A stretch of DNA of 64,000 bases from Pararhizobium sp. (GTDB lineage: Bacteria > Pseudomonadota > Alphaproteobacteria > Rhizobiales > Rhizobiaceae), in assembly GCA_017794825.1 (NCBI GenBank), contig CP051237.1:4730501-4794500 (forward strand), in the 5' to 3' direction. Made by a program: the position numbers and the translations under genes. The notes under the pieces were generated by a model. The model was given only the letters and a program-made list of their open reading frames with translations, had not been told where the DNA came from and ran no database searches. Below, one piece after another: positions 43,320 through 53,161 of the stretch (position 1 is the stretch's first letter; every line of letters starts with the position of its first letter).

Positions 43320-44030
43320 ATGACTCATCTGGTAATTCGTGAAGATCGCGGTCCTGTCACGATTCTCACTCTGAACCGCCCTGAAAAGCTGAACGCGCTA
43401 TCGCCGGCGCTGTTTGTGGATCTCCGAACTCATCTGGATGCGATCGAAACGGACACGCGGATACGCTGCATCGTCCTCAAAGGCGCAGGCCGGTCCTTTT
43501 GCGCCGGCGCTGATGTCGAAGTTCTGAACGCAGGAGTGGTCACTGACGATCCGGAATTCCGGTCCAAAACCGTTGAGTATCTTGGAAACGTCCGGCCTGT
43601 TCTGATCGCCGCGGTCCATGGTCATTGTTACACAGGAGGACTGGAGCTTGCCCTGACGGCGGATGTGATTGTCGCATCCCGGAACGCCACCTTCCGCGAC
43701 ACGCACGCCAGGCTCGGCATCCTGCCGAGATGGGGGCTTTCTGCTCGCTTGCCGCGTCGTGTCGGCCTGACGACAGCGCGCCGTATTTCGGTGACCTGCG
43801 AGGCCATTGACGCGGACGAAGCCTTGCGCATCGGTCTTTGCGACTATGTCACGCCACAGGACGACCTTGAAAAATTTGCGTTCGGCCTCGCGGACAGGGT
43901 TGCCGAGAACGATCCTAAGGCGATTGCCGGCGTTCGGGAACTTTTTGCTCGCGGTCTGGAGTTGCCGATGTCGGGAGCCCTGGTTCATGAGCGCGATTTC
44001 AGTTCAACGCCCATCGCGAGGACGCCATGA
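43320..44030 (+). CDS. Enoyl-CoA hydratase/isomerase family protein
   Basis: A 236-residue crotonase-family protein, about 25 residues shorter than usual at the C-terminus. FCAGADVEVL is the oxyanion region, GGLELALTAD keeps the first glutamate, and DTHARLGILPRWGLSARLPR marks a subgroup with its own second-loop signature. It follows the NMO-like gene by 22 bases and overlaps the TRAP dctQ gene by 4. The NMO plus hydratase order recurs at 53809-55529. Confidence 0.88.
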   Translation: MTHLVIREDRGPVTILTLNRPEKLNALSPALFVDLRTHLDAIETDTRIRCIVLKGAGRSFCAGADVEVLNAGVVTDDPEFRSKTVEYLGNVRPVLIAAVHGHCYTGGLELALTADVIVASRNATFRDTHARLGILPRWGLSARLPRRVGLTTARRISVTCEAIDADEALRIGLCDYVTPQDDLEKFAFGLADRVAENDPKAIAGVRELFARGLELPMSGALVHERDFSSTPIARTP

Positions 44031-44602
44031 CCATGGCGTCCGAAGATGTCTTCGAAGACACTGTGATCGAGCGGCTGATTGGTATCGCGAGCTGGATCCT
44101 GATGGCGATCGCTGGCTTTTTCATCATCGTGCTGATGCTGCACATCACTGCCGACGTCGCCGGAAAATACTTCTTCAACCAACCGATCATCGGCACGCTG
44201 GAAATCGTCTCACGCTACCACATGGTGGCTTGCGTATTTCTGCCTTTGGCGTTCGTCCAACTCCGACGTCAGCATCTGACAGTCGAAATGTTCACGATGG
44301 GATTGAACAATCGAAGACTTGCGGCGCTGGATGGAGTGGTCTCGATAGCTGGTCTCGTATACGTCGCGCTTTTGACATACTTGGTGTACGCCCAGGCCGT
44401 GTCCGCGACCCGCGACCACGAGATCCTCAGTCTTACGTTTTTTGACATGCCGGCGTGGCCGTCACGCTGGTTTCTGCCGGTTTCGTTCGGACTCTTTGCT
44501 TTCGTACTGGCAATACAGGCGTGGACGGATCTTCGCTATGCGCTTACAGGCAGGGGCAGCCCTTCGCATCTGCGGCGGCATGGCGGGATGGTGATCGAAT
44601 GA
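44027..44602 (+). CDS. dctQ: TRAP transporter small permease DctQ
   Basis: A 191-residue inner-membrane protein with four hydrophobic segments and the DctQ landmarks GTLEIVSRYHMVACVFLPLAF and RRQHLTVEMF. It overlaps the hydratase gene by 4 bases and precedes dctM. With DctM and DctP at 46047 it would form a sodium-driven carboxylate importer. The gene order Q, M, P within a catabolic operon indicates that the transporter serves the same pathway. Confidence 0.92.
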   Translation: MTMASEDVFEDTVIERLIGIASWILMAIAGFFIIVLMLHITADVAGKYFFNQPIIGTLEIVSRYHMVACVFLPLAFVQLRRQHLTVEMFTMGLNNRRLAALDGVVSIAGLVYVALLTYLVYAQAVSATRDHEILSLTFFDMPAWPSRWFLPVSFGLFAFVLAIQAWTDLRYALTGRGSPSHLRRHGGMVIE

Positions 44603-44636
44603 CCGCGACCATTCATACCTCTTGCGGGGAGGCGCC

Positions 44637-45941
44637 ATGTCCGGGCTGACGATCTCCCTGATTGCCATCGGCGTGCTCTTCGTGCTCCTGGCCCTACGTG
44701 TTCCCATCGCCATTGCATTGGGCGGCATATCGCTGGTCGGGTTGAGCGCGCTCCGCGGACCGCAGGCGGCGCTCGGCATCTTCGGCAGCCTGCCGATGGA
44801 GTTCGGCGCAAGCTGGTCTCTGACCACGATCCCGATGTTTCTGTTGATGGGTTCGGTCGCTTATCACAGTGGAATGACGGCGAGCCTTTTCGCTGCGGCG
44901 CGTCTGTGGCTCGGCAATCTGCCGGGCGGACTGGCGGTGGCGACGAATTTCGCCGCGGCAGGTTTCGCGGCGGCTTCAGGATCGAGCCTCGCCACGTCGG
45001 CCGCCATGGGCCGCCTGGCCGTTCCCGAAATGCTCAAGGCCAAGTACGAACCGGGCCTTGCAACAGGATGCGTCGCGGCGGCCGGGACGCTCGGTGCGTT
45101 GATCCCGCCCAGCATCATGTTCGTGATCTATGGATGGTATACCCAGACGTCGATCGGGGAATTGCTGATTGCAGGCATTATTCCGGGTTTGCTGACAGCA
45201 GCAATCTATTCCGCAATGATAATAAGTCGATGTTCCGTCAATCCGGACCTGGCGCCAAAGCTCAACATCCAGGCGAGTTGGCGTGAACGGTTTCGCGTTC
45301 TCTTGAGCATTTGGCCAATTCCCCTTCTCGTGTTTTTTGTAGCCGGATCGATCTTCGGCGGTTTTGCGACCGCCACGGAAGCCGGGGCCATCGGCGCCTT
45401 CTTTGCCTTCGTCATCGCCTTCGTTCGTGGCGGCATGACGTGGAAGGTATTCCAGGAAAGTGTCGTCGAGGCGCTCTCAAGCACAGCCAGCATTTTCTTC
45501 GTGGCGATCAGCGCGCTTCTGTTCACCCGGTTCCTAGCATTTGCAGGGCTTCCGATTTTCCTTGCGAAGCAGGTTTCGACCCTCGGGTTGGATCCACTCG
45601 TACTGACGCTTGGCATCTCCCTGATCTACCTGATCCTCGGTATGTTCCTGGACCCGCTGGGCGTTCTGCTGCTGACGCTTCCGGTGGTCTATCCGATCAT
45701 GAAGAGCGTCGGCATGGACCCGCTCTGGATGGGCGTGATCCTGGTGAAGTATCTCGAAATCGGAATGATCACCCCGCCTGTCGGTCTGAATGTCTATGTC
45801 GTGAACAGCGTCGTCGGGAAGCTGGTCCCGCTTCTGACGATTTTTCGGGGCGTCATGTGGTTTCTCGCCGCCGAGGTGGTGATCATGGCGCTGCTGATCG
45901 CGTTTCCGTCCATATCCACGTTTTTGCCAAATCTGATGTGA
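44637..45941 (+). CDS. dctM: TRAP transporter large permease DctM
   Basis: A 434-residue membrane protein, usual length, with a dozen hydrophobic segments. LRVPIAIALGGISLVG, ASGSSLATSAAMGRLAVPEM, GTLGALIPPSIMFVIYG and GMFLDPLGVLLLTLPVVYP are characteristic. The ATG at 44637 is preceded by GGGGAGG; the frame open further upstream is not needed. It provides the complete N-terminal segment that the fused protein at 30752 lacks. Confidence 0.93.
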   Translation: MSGLTISLIAIGVLFVLLALRVPIAIALGGISLVGLSALRGPQAALGIFGSLPMEFGASWSLTTIPMFLLMGSVAYHSGMTASLFAAARLWLGNLPGGLAVATNFAAAGFAAASGSSLATSAAMGRLAVPEMLKAKYEPGLATGCVAAAGTLGALIPPSIMFVIYGWYTQTSIGELLIAGIIPGLLTAAIYSAMIISRCSVNPDLAPKLNIQASWRERFRVLLSIWPIPLLVFFVAGSIFGGFATATEAGAIGAFFAFVIAFVRGGMTWKVFQESVVEALSSTASIFFVAISALLFTRFLAFAGLPIFLAKQVSTLGLDPLVLTLGISLIYLILGMFLDPLGVLLLTLPVVYPIMKSVGMDPLWMGVILVKYLEIGMITPPVGLNVYVVNSVVGKLVPLLTIFRGVMWFLAAEVVIMALLIAFPSISTFLPNLM

Positions 45942-46046
45942 GTGCGAGATGGACCCGTTTCACTCAATTGTCGGATCGCAGCTCCAACCGGGCAATCGCT
46001 GGATGGCGCTGTTAAACTTCATACCAAACAGCCAGGGAGGATACCA

Positions 46047-47162
46047 ATGCTGTTGAAGAAACTGACTGCCACTGCAATTGCCGTGGTCGTCCTTGCGATG
46101 CCGGTTGCGGCCAAGGAACTGATCTACACGTCACATACGCCAGACACCTATCCGGATAACGCCTACACGGCGGCGCGGTTTTTCGATCGCGTGAAGGAGA
46201 TGACCGGAGGCGAACACGAGGGGAGGATCGTCGGCGGAGGCGCGCTGGCGGGCGGCGCCGCTGCGTTGCAGGCTATAAAGACCGGCGCCGTCGATGCCGG
46301 GATTCTTGTCTACAACTATACCCCCTCGGATCTACCGGTTCTAGGGCTTTTGGGCGATCTATACAGCACCGACGCAAAGGTCGCAGGCCCGGCGACCTCG
46401 GAAACCATGCTGCTCGACTGCCCAGAATGCCTGGAAGAGATGAAGAAGCAGAACATGGTCGTTCTCTTCAATACATCGTCGCCGCCATACAACATCCTGT
46501 GCACCGACGATCGCATCGAGAATCTCGACGACGTCAAAGGTCTCAAGATACGGGCCGTCGGTTCCTACGGTCCGCTAGCAGCGCATCTCGGCGCTACGCC
46601 GGTCAATATCACCTACGGTGAAATTTTCGAGGCAATGCAGCGTGGGCAGATCGACTGCGCAATGAATGACAGCTCCCAAGTCAAGGCGCTGCAGATGGAC
46701 TTCGCCAAATATATTACCAATGTCCCCTTGGGAACGTTCCAGTCGATTGGCTTCGTTGTGGTCAACCGAAACATTTGGGACGGCTTTACAGACGAACAGA
46801 AACAGGTGTGGCTGAAAAGCGCTGCCCAAGGCGTGGCGGATTTCGAATATGAATTCATCAACCGCGTCAGGGACATGACCCAGCAGGCGGTGGACGAATA
46901 CGGAACCGAGATTGTCGAGCCTGCAGCGGATCTCAGCCAGGCAGTTCTCGACTATCGCGCCTCCGAACTGCCGAGCATGGCGGAAACAGCAAAAAATCGC
47001 GGCGTTAATGACCCGGAAGCGATCATCAAGGCGTTTCAGGAAAATACCGCCAAATGGGAGAAGATTGTCGCCGAGATCGGCGAGGGCGACTGGACCCAGG
47101 AACAGTGGGATCAGTACGCTGCGCGGATTTATGACGAGATATTCTCCAAGGCCAACTTTTGA
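46047..47162 (+). CDS. TRAP transporter substrate-binding protein with CxxC motif
   Basis: A 371-residue DctP-family protein with a signal peptide of about 22 residues ending in VAAKE. Landmarks are YTAARFFDRVKEMTGGEHEG, DDVKGLKIRAVGSYG and EIFEAMQRGQIDCAMND. Cys125 and Cys128 form a CPEC motif that likely makes a disulfide in the periplasm; the paralogue at 58103 has CEPC at the same place. GGGAGG before the ATG at 46047 sets the start. It is followed by a stable hairpin at 47178. Confidence 0.9.
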   Translation: MLLKKLTATAIAVVVLAMPVAAKELIYTSHTPDTYPDNAYTAARFFDRVKEMTGGEHEGRIVGGGALAGGAAALQAIKTGAVDAGILVYNYTPSDLPVLGLLGDLYSTDAKVAGPATSETMLLDCPECLEEMKKQNMVVLFNTSSPPYNILCTDDRIENLDDVKGLKIRAVGSYGPLAAHLGATPVNITYGEIFEAMQRGQIDCAMNDSSQVKALQMDFAKYITNVPLGTFQSIGFVVVNRNIWDGFTDEQKQVWLKSAAQGVADFEYEFINRVRDMTQQAVDEYGTEIVEPAADLSQAVLDYRASELPSMAETAKNRGVNDPEAIIKAFQENTAKWEKIVAEIGEGDWTQEQWDQYAARIYDEIFSKANF

Positions 47163-47177
47163 AAACGACCCAACGAG

Positions 47178-47203
47178 GGAGGAGCCCCGGACGGGGCTCC
47201 TCC
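47178..47203 (+). terminator. Stem-loop after TRAP dctP
   Basis: GGAGGAGCCCC and GGGGCTCCTCC form an 11-bp stem with a GGAC loop, 15 bases after the stop at 47162. There is no T run, so it may be a partial terminator or an mRNA-stabilising hairpin within the operon. Confidence 0.5.
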
Positions 47204-47253
47204 ATCACGGCTGAGGCGATCCTTAGTCGGTCATGATTGCGTCCAGGAGTATC

Positions 47254-48147
47254 ATGGGAAATCTTGCCAACAAGTCGATCGTGATCACCGGCGCCGGGCG
47301 CGGGTTGGGTGAAGCCTATGCTCGCCTCGCCGCGCGTGAGGGCGCCCGGGTCGTCGTCAACGACGTCGATGGCGACGCCGCGGAGGCGGTCGCAAGCGAA
47401 ATTCGGCGAGAAGGCGGGACCGCCGTAACCTCCCGCGACGATATCGGTTCGTGGACATCGAGCGGAAATCTGATAGGCCTGTGCGTAGAGGCATTCGGCG
47501 CCATCGACGGTCTGATCAACAACGCCGGCGTATTCCACATGTCAAGCCCGGAGGACGAGCGGCCGGAAGCGGTCGACCGCATCATCCGCACGAATATAAA
47601 CGGCGCGATCTACTGCGGACTGCACGCGCTGACCGAAATGCGCAGGCGCGACTCGGGTGCTGTTTTGAATGTCACCTCGGGCGCGCACGCCGGATATCCG
47701 CAAATGGCTGTCTACGGCGCAACGAAGGGAGCCCTTGCTTCGCTGACTTTCGGCTGGGCGAGCGACGTGGCCGGCACCGGCGTCAGGGTGAACGCCATCG
47801 CTCCGATCGCGCGAACGCGAATGTACGACCAGATGCTTCGGTTCGGGGATACCCGACAGGCGCAGACCGGGCTGGACATCCATCCCGATAAGAATGCGGC
47901 CATCGCCATCTATCTGCTTTCAGATCTTGCTGAATCCGTAAACGGGCAAATTGTGCGCGTCGACGTGCCGCGTCTTTCGCTCATGACGCATCCGGCGGAA
48001 TTACAATCTCGGGCGGAATGTGAGAACTGGACGGTGGACGCTGTCGACAGCGCTTTCAGAAACGTGTTCGCCGACAGGCTCCAGCCGCTTGGAGTGCATG
48101 CCAGCGCCGGCGTCGAGCCATCTGGCAATGGCGACGGGATGGCCTGA
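47254..48147 (+). CDS. SDR family oxidoreductase, HSD17B4-like
   Basis: A 297-residue SDR with TGAGRGLG, VVNDVDGDAAEAVASEIRR, NNAG and the catalytic YGATK. The phrase VVNDVDG and a C-terminal extension of about 50 residues recall the (3R)-hydroxyacyl-CoA dehydrogenase part of multifunctional protein 2. A hydroxyacyl-CoA dehydrogenase role is therefore likely. CAGGAG precedes the ATG at 47254. It follows the TRAP genes and is one base from the hydratase at 48149. Confidence 0.88.
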   Translation: MGNLANKSIVITGAGRGLGEAYARLAAREGARVVVNDVDGDAAEAVASEIRREGGTAVTSRDDIGSWTSSGNLIGLCVEAFGAIDGLINNAGVFHMSSPEDERPEAVDRIIRTNINGAIYCGLHALTEMRRRDSGAVLNVTSGAHAGYPQMAVYGATKGALASLTFGWASDVAGTGVRVNAIAPIARTRMYDQMLRFGDTRQAQTGLDIHPDKNAAIAIYLLSDLAESVNGQIVRVDVPRLSLMTHPAELQSRAECENWTVDAVDSAFRNVFADRLQPLGVHASAGVEPSGNGDGMA

Positions 48148-48148
48148 G

Positions 48149-48931
48149 ATGTTTGTAACGCTCGATCGCTTTGATACCGGCGTTGCCGTCGTCACGCTCA
48201 ATCGCCCGGAACGGATGAACGCGCTGTCCGTCGATCTCGCCGGCGATCTTCTGAAGTCGCTCGACGCCATCGCGATCGATCCGGCCATCGGCGCCGTCGT
48301 TCTGACGGGCGCGGGGCGTGGTTTTTGCGCCGGCGGCGATGTCAAGGAAATGGAACTCAATCGCGACAAGACTCTCGCCCAGCGTCAGGCTGAACTCGCA
48401 ATGATGCACCGGATCCCGGAGCGAATTGCTGGTATGCCCCAGGTCTTCGTCGCTGCGGTGAACGGCGTTGCCTACGGCGCAGGATTCGCGATTGTTCTTA
48501 CCTGCGATATCGCCTTTACGTCGCAAGGCGCGCGGTTCGGCACGGCCTTTCTGAAGCAGGGTCTCGTCAGCGATTTCGGGCTTTCCTACCAGCTGACCCG
48601 GCTTGCCGGTCCGGCGGCCGCCCGACGAGTTATCTTTCTGGACCAGGTGCTGTCGGCGCAGGAGGCAATAAGCATTGGCCTGGTGTCGGAAATCCACTCG
48701 GACGAGGCCTTGAAGCCTGCCGCCATCGCCGCGGCGGAAAAGATCGCCAGGTGGCCGGGGGAGGCGAGGCAGGAAATGAAGACGCTTCTGCGCCGCGCCG
48801 AGACAGCAACGCACCGTGAGATGCTCGACCGGGAAGCCGAAGTCCAGGGACGTCTGATCGTGTCGGAAGATCATGCGAAGGCCGTCGACGCATTCAACGC
48901 GTCAGGCAGCGGAAACAGGAACATGGAATGA
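48149..48931 (+). CDS. Enoyl-CoA hydratase/isomerase family protein
   Basis: A 260-residue crotonase-fold protein. FCAGGDVKEM forms the oxyanion region. Both hydratase glutamates are missing from their usual sites (GVAYGAGFAIVLTCD and TAFLKQGLVSDFG), as in the 603 product, so it may be an isomerase or lyase. The ATG at 48149 is one base after the SDR stop; the frame reading in from 48020 is an overlap with the SDR gene. It overlaps the synthetase gene by 4 bases. Confidence 0.86.
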   Translation: MFVTLDRFDTGVAVVTLNRPERMNALSVDLAGDLLKSLDAIAIDPAIGAVVLTGAGRGFCAGGDVKEMELNRDKTLAQRQAELAMMHRIPERIAGMPQVFVAAVNGVAYGAGFAIVLTCDIAFTSQGARFGTAFLKQGLVSDFGLSYQLTRLAGPAAARRVIFLDQVLSAQEAISIGLVSEIHSDEALKPAAIAAAEKIARWPGEARQEMKTLLRRAETATHREMLDREAEVQGRLIVSEDHAKAVDAFNASGSGNRNME

Positions 48932-51093
48932 AAAAAGAAACGACGACGCGCACTCCCTACACGCATGCCGAACTGCGCCCGCTCTTCAACCCCGAACGTA
49001 TCGCGGTCGTTGGCGCGTCGCCCCGCGCGTCCTCCTTTGGCGGCCGGACCATCGCAAACCTCGCGTCCTTCGACGGCCAAGTATACCCGATCAACGAAAA
49101 ATACGACGAGGTCGCGGGTCTGACCTGCTACCCGTCCCTCGACAAGACGCCCGAAACACCGGACATTGCTGTCTTGACCACGCCTGCGACGACGGTCGAG
49201 GGGCTTCTTGAAGATTGTATCGCCGCCGGAATTCCAACGGTGATGGTTTACGCATCCGGTTTTTCTGAAATAGGCGATGAGGAGATGATTGCGACCCAGC
49301 AACGCATGGCCTCGCGGGCTCGGGAAGCGGGCGTCCGGCTGCTCGGACCGAACTGCGTGGGCCTGTTGAACTATGTGACGGGCGCCAGGATCACCTTTGC
49401 AGGCAATCCGGAGGGGCGGTTGAAGGAAGGCCCGGCGATCGGTCTGATCTGTCAGTCCGGCGCGCTGGGGTTCGCCCTTGCTCAAGCAATGGACCGCGGC
49501 GTGGGTTTCAGCCACGTGGTGAGTTGCGGCAACTCGTCGGACGTCGACGTTGCGGACTGGGTGTCGGCGCTGGCCGACGAACCGACATGCACCGCCATCG
49601 CCTGCGCCTTCGAGGGGATTTCCGATCCTTTGAAGTTCCTGGCTGCCGCTCGCATTGCCTGGGACCGAAATAAGCCGCTGATCGTATACAAAATGGCGGT
49701 TGGCGAAGAAGGCGCGGCGGCGGCCATGTCACATACCGCCTCGCTTGCCGGATCGGCGGCGCTCTGGACGGCGTTGCTTGAGAAGGGCGGCGCCGTCGTC
49801 GTTGAGGATTTCGACGCGCTGATCGAGACCGCCTGGTTCTTCGCGAAGGCGCCGGAGCCCAAGGCGAACGGTGTGGCCATGCTGTCAGGATCGGGTGGCG
49901 CGGCCATCATGTCGTCGGACTTCGCCGAGATCGCTGGCGCGCCCATGCCGCAACCGACCCCCGAAGTCGTGGATCGGCTCAAAAGCCTGATCCCGCCATT
50001 CGTGCCCGCGCGCAATCCGTGTGACGTCACAGCGGGCGTCATCAACGACATGGACACCCTTCTCGCCTGCGCCGACGCGTTGCTGGGCGATCCTAACTAT
50101 GGAGCATTGATCTTCGGATATACCTACGCCTACGAGACGGCCACTGTCCGACAGCCGCATCTGAGCGCCATTGCCGCCAGGCACGGCAAACCGATGATCT
50201 ATGTCTGGCTGACGCAACTGATGGAAGGTCCGGGAACGCTGGAAGCCGAGCGTGATCTGAACGTCATGGTGTTTCGTTCGATGCGCCGCGCCTACGCCAC
50301 GCTGAAGGCGTGGACCGACCGTGTTGCGCGGCGCAAATCCGCGGATTCATCTTCCGCCGAAACCTGTTCCGGGAAGGTCGAGGCAAGACGCATCCTGGCG
50401 GATGCGAAGGGCGCCACCCTCGGAGAAAGGGCGTCGAAAGCGCTCCTTTCCGCCTATGGAGTTGCGACACCGCGTGAGATACTGGCGACTGACGAGGACG
50501 CCGCCGGGGCGGCGGCTGCCGAAATCGGCGACGCCCTCGCCATGAAAATCGACAGCCCCGACATTCTGCATAAAAGCGACGTCGGCGGAGTGGTCCTTGA
50601 TGTGACGGGGCCTGAAGCCGCAAAGGCCGCTTTCAGGCGGATCATTTCGAGCTGCAGGGCGGCGCATCCCGACGCGCATATCGACGGCGTTCTCATCCAG
50701 GAGATGATGCCGCGGGGGTTGGAAATCATTATCGGGTTCCGCGACGCGGAGGGCTTCGGTCCGGTATTGACTGCGGGACTTGGCGGAGTGCTGACGGAAG
50801 TGCTGGCCGATACGGCGACCGCCCTGGCGCCGGTGACGACTTCAGAGGCCGAGGATATGTTGCGCAGCCTGAGGGGCGCACGTCTGTTCGACGGCTTTCG
50901 CGGCGCTCCCCCAGCGCCTATTGCGGAAGTGGCGCACGCCGTGGTCGCGATTTCAAATCTGGCGGTGGATCTGTCGGACAGCATTGCTGAATTCGATGTC
51001 AATCCGTTGATCTGCCTGCCGGGCCGGGTTGTTGCTGTCGATGGCCTCGCGATACTCAAACCGTTGGAGAGCAATGACGAGCCGGCGATTTAG
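48928..51093 (+). CDS. ADP-forming acyl-CoA synthetase (acetate-CoA ligase family, fused alpha and beta)
   Basis: A 721-residue single-chain NDP-forming acyl-CoA synthetase. The N-terminal CoA-binding domain has IAVVGASPRASSFGGR, followed by the ligase-CoA domain with the phosphohistidine His269 in MSHTASLAGS. The C-terminal third is an ATP-grasp domain (MKIDSPDILHKSDVGGVVL and GLGGVLTEVLAD). It would convert an acid, ATP and CoA to acyl-CoA, ADP and phosphate, or run in reverse. It ends 10 bases before the IclR gene, and the operon from 42293 may use it to activate the imported acid. Confidence 0.92.
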   Translation: MKKETTTRTPYTHAELRPLFNPERIAVVGASPRASSFGGRTIANLASFDGQVYPINEKYDEVAGLTCYPSLDKTPETPDIAVLTTPATTVEGLLEDCIAAGIPTVMVYASGFSEIGDEEMIATQQRMASRAREAGVRLLGPNCVGLLNYVTGARITFAGNPEGRLKEGPAIGLICQSGALGFALAQAMDRGVGFSHVVSCGNSSDVDVADWVSALADEPTCTAIACAFEGISDPLKFLAAARIAWDRNKPLIVYKMAVGEEGAAAAMSHTASLAGSAALWTALLEKGGAVVVEDFDALIETAWFFAKAPEPKANGVAMLSGSGGAAIMSSDFAEIAGAPMPQPTPEVVDRLKSLIPPFVPARNPCDVTAGVINDMDTLLACADALLGDPNYGALIFGYTYAYETATVRQPHLSAIAARHGKPMIYVWLTQLMEGPGTLEAERDLNVMVFRSMRRAYATLKAWTDRVARRKSADSSSAETCSGKVEARRILADAKGATLGERASKALLSAYGVATPREILATDEDAAGAAAAEIGDALAMKIDSPDILHKSDVGGVVLDVTGPEAAKAAFRRIISSCRAAHPDAHIDGVLIQEMMPRGLEIIIGFRDAEGFGPVLTAGLGGVLTEVLADTATALAPVTTSEAEDMLRSLRGARLFDGFRGAPPAPIAEVAHAVVAISNLAVDLSDSIAEFDVNPLICLPGRVVAVDGLAILKPLESNDEPAI

Positions 51094-51102
51094 AATTACG
51101 GG

Positions 51103-51951
51103 GTGCAGCTCTCGGACAAACTGGATATATTCGCCGACTATCCCGGTAAGACAAGTGAGACCAAGTTGAATCAGGACGGAACCCAAGCCATCCGGCGCGC
51201 TGCGGCCATTCTGCAGCAAATCGCCCGGGTGAGCGGAGAAGCTTCCCCGACATTGCGGAACATATCGGAAGCTATGGATCTGTCGCGATCAACGGCGCAC
51301 CGGATTCTCAAATGCCTCACCGATACCGGGCTGGCGGCTTATGATCCGGTCACCCGTCGCTACGAGATCGGCATGCTCTCCTACGAACTGGGTCTCGCCG
51401 TGACCGACAGGGTGCTGGAACTGACGCCCTGGACCGCGACTGTCGACAGGATTGCTCTTCGCGCCAATGTCACGACTTATCTCATGCGGCGATCCGGCAT
51501 CGAGGCGGTCTGCATTCACAAGGCCGAAGGAAGAACCGTGATCCGGGTGATTCCGGTGGAGGTCGGACAGCGCCGGTTCCTTGGCGTCGGGGCGGGTGCG
51601 ACCGCGCTGCTGGCGGATCTCCCCGACGAGACGATCGAGCAGACAATCCTTCACATAGGAGGCGAGCTTGACGGTTTCGAAGCGCTGACGCCGGAAGGTA
51701 TTCGCGAAGCGGTGAGAAACGCGCGGACAACAGGTTTTTCTGAAAGTTGGGGGAGGGCCTATCGGTCGATCTACGGGCTCGGAGTGGGCATAAAGGCGCA
51801 TTCCGCACAGCCCGACATCGCCATCTCCATCGCCGCCCATGCACCGGACGTCGATGAAAAGCGCATAGCGGAGTGGAAGGCCATCATCTCGGAAGAGATC
51901 GCTTCGACGGCCGATAAGTTGGCGTCTCGAAAGATGACCGTCGAAGCTTGA
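51103..51951 (+). CDS. IclR family transcriptional regulator
   Basis: A 282-residue IclR protein with a winged helix-turn-helix in residues 20-90 (IRRAAAILQQIARVSGEA, MDLSRSTAHRILKCLTDTG). The effector domain contains YLMRRSGIEAVCIHKAEG and GVGAGATALLADL. The start is the GTG at 51103; a TTG at 51166 would remove the N-terminal tail. It is the last gene of the 42293 operon. It is the closest candidate regulator for the TCCCAT-N3-ATGGGA sites upstream of 36302, 36539 and 42293. Confidence 0.9.
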   Translation: MQLSDKLDIFADYPGKTSETKLNQDGTQAIRRAAAILQQIARVSGEASPTLRNISEAMDLSRSTAHRILKCLTDTGLAAYDPVTRRYEIGMLSYELGLAVTDRVLELTPWTATVDRIALRANVTTYLMRRSGIEAVCIHKAEGRTVIRVIPVEVGQRRFLGVGAGATALLADLPDETIEQTILHIGGELDGFEALTPEGIREAVRNARTTGFSESWGRAYRSIYGLGVGIKAHSAQPDIAISIAAHAPDVDEKRIAEWKAIISEEIASTADKLASRKMTVEA

Positions 51952-51957
51952 TCGGCG

Positions 51958-53091
51958 TCAGGCGGCCAGCGCCCGCGCGATCAACATCTTCTGGATATCG
52001 CTCGTTCCCTCGTAAATTTGGCAGACACGCACGTCGCGATAGATCTTTTCGACCTTGAAGTCCTTGGTGTAGCCGTAGCCGCCAAGGGTCTGGATCGCGC
52101 CGGAACAGACGGTTTCGGCGATCTCCGATGCAAAGAGTTTCGCCATTGAGGCTTCCTTGAGCGCGGGCCGGCCGGCGTCGCGCAGACTGGCGGCGTGCAG
52201 AACCATGTGGTGGGCGACCTCCACCTTGGTCGCCATTTCAGCGAGACGGAATGCGACGGCCTGATGGCCGAAGAGGGGCGTCCCCATGCTTTCGCGCTCC
52301 TTCGCGTAGGCGATGGCGCAGTCCAATGCGGCGCGCGCCATCCCGACCGATTGCGCGGCGATGCCGATCCTTCCTCCCTCGAGATTCGACAGGGCGATGC
52401 GGTAGCCCTGACCTTCCTCTCCCAGAAGGTTATCGGCCGGTAACTCCAGGTTTTCGAAAGCAATCTGGGCGGTGTCGGACAGCGTCTGGCCAAGCTTCTG
52501 TTCAAGTGCGGCGACGCGGTAGCCGGGCGTATCGGTCGGAACGATAAAGGCGGAGATACCCTTTTTCCCGGCAGAGGGATCGGTCACGGCAAAAACGATG
52601 GCAATATCGGCGTTTTGTCCACTCGTGATGAACTGCTTTGTGCCGTTGAGTTTCCATCCCGCATTCGTTCGCGTAGCGCGCGTTTTCAAGGCGGATGCGT
52701 CGGACCCCGCCTGCGGTTCTGTCAGGCAGAAAGCTCCCAGTTTTTCGCCTCGGGCCAACGGACGGAGGAACTCGTCTTTCTGCTCATCCGTGCCGAATTT
52801 CATGATCGGTACGCAGCCGACGGAGTTGTGCACCGACATGATCGTTGAGACGGCGCCGTCGCCGCCGGCAATCTCCATCAGAGCGAGCGCGTAGGCGATA
52901 TGGTCGGACATGGCGCCATCCCACTCAACGGGAACCAGCATGCCCATAAGGCCCAACGCTCCCATTTCTGCGATCTCTTTTTTTGGAAACTCGCCGGTGC
53001 GATCCCATTCGGCGGCTTTCGGCGCCAGTTTTTCGGCTGCAAAACGGCGCGCCATGTCGCGCACCATTTCCTGACTTTCATCCAGGATCAT
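51958..53091 (-). CDS. Acyl-CoA dehydrogenase, canonical short/branched-chain type
   Basis: A 377-residue acyl-CoA dehydrogenase of the butyryl/isobutyryl-type. It has FCLTEPQAGSDASALKT, NGTKQFITSGQNADI, FGHQAVAFRLAEMATKVE and IQTLGGYGYTKDFKVEKIYRD (in two parts). The C-terminal YEGTSDIQKMLIARAL keeps the catalytic glutamate. It therefore differs from the paired dehydrogenases elsewhere in the window and should work as a homotetramer with electron-transfer flavoprotein. GGAGGAAAA precedes the ATG. It is divergent from the TetR gene at 53162. Confidence 0.94.
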   Translation of the reverse strand: MILDESQEMVRDMARRFAAEKLAPKAAEWDRTGEFPKKEIAEMGALGLMGMLVPVEWDGAMSDHIAYALALMEIAGGDGAVSTIMSVHNSVGCVPIMKFGTDEQKDEFLRPLARGEKLGAFCLTEPQAGSDASALKTRATRTNAGWKLNGTKQFITSGQNADIAIVFAVTDPSAGKKGISAFIVPTDTPGYRVAALEQKLGQTLSDTAQIAFENLELPADNLLGEEGQGYRIALSNLEGGRIGIAAQSVGMARAALDCAIAYAKERESMGTPLFGHQAVAFRLAEMATKVEVAHHMVLHAASLRDAGRPALKEASMAKLFASEIAETVCSGAIQTLGGYGYTKDFKVEKIYRDVRVCQIYEGTSDIQKMLIARALAA

Positions 53092-53109
53092 GATTTTCCT
53101 CCACGTCGT

Positions 53110-53137
53110 TTGACGTTAATTTACTCATCAGTATAGT
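53110..53137 (+). promoter_or_regulatory. Sigma-70-like promoter of TetR/NMO/hydratase operon
   Basis: TTGACG at 53110-53115 and TATAGT at 53132-53137 are separated by 16 bases and lie 25 bases before the TTG start at 53162. The sequence lies in the 70-base divergent gap. Confidence 0.5.
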
Positions 53138-53161
53138 AGTTACGCAAGAGGAGGAATCTGC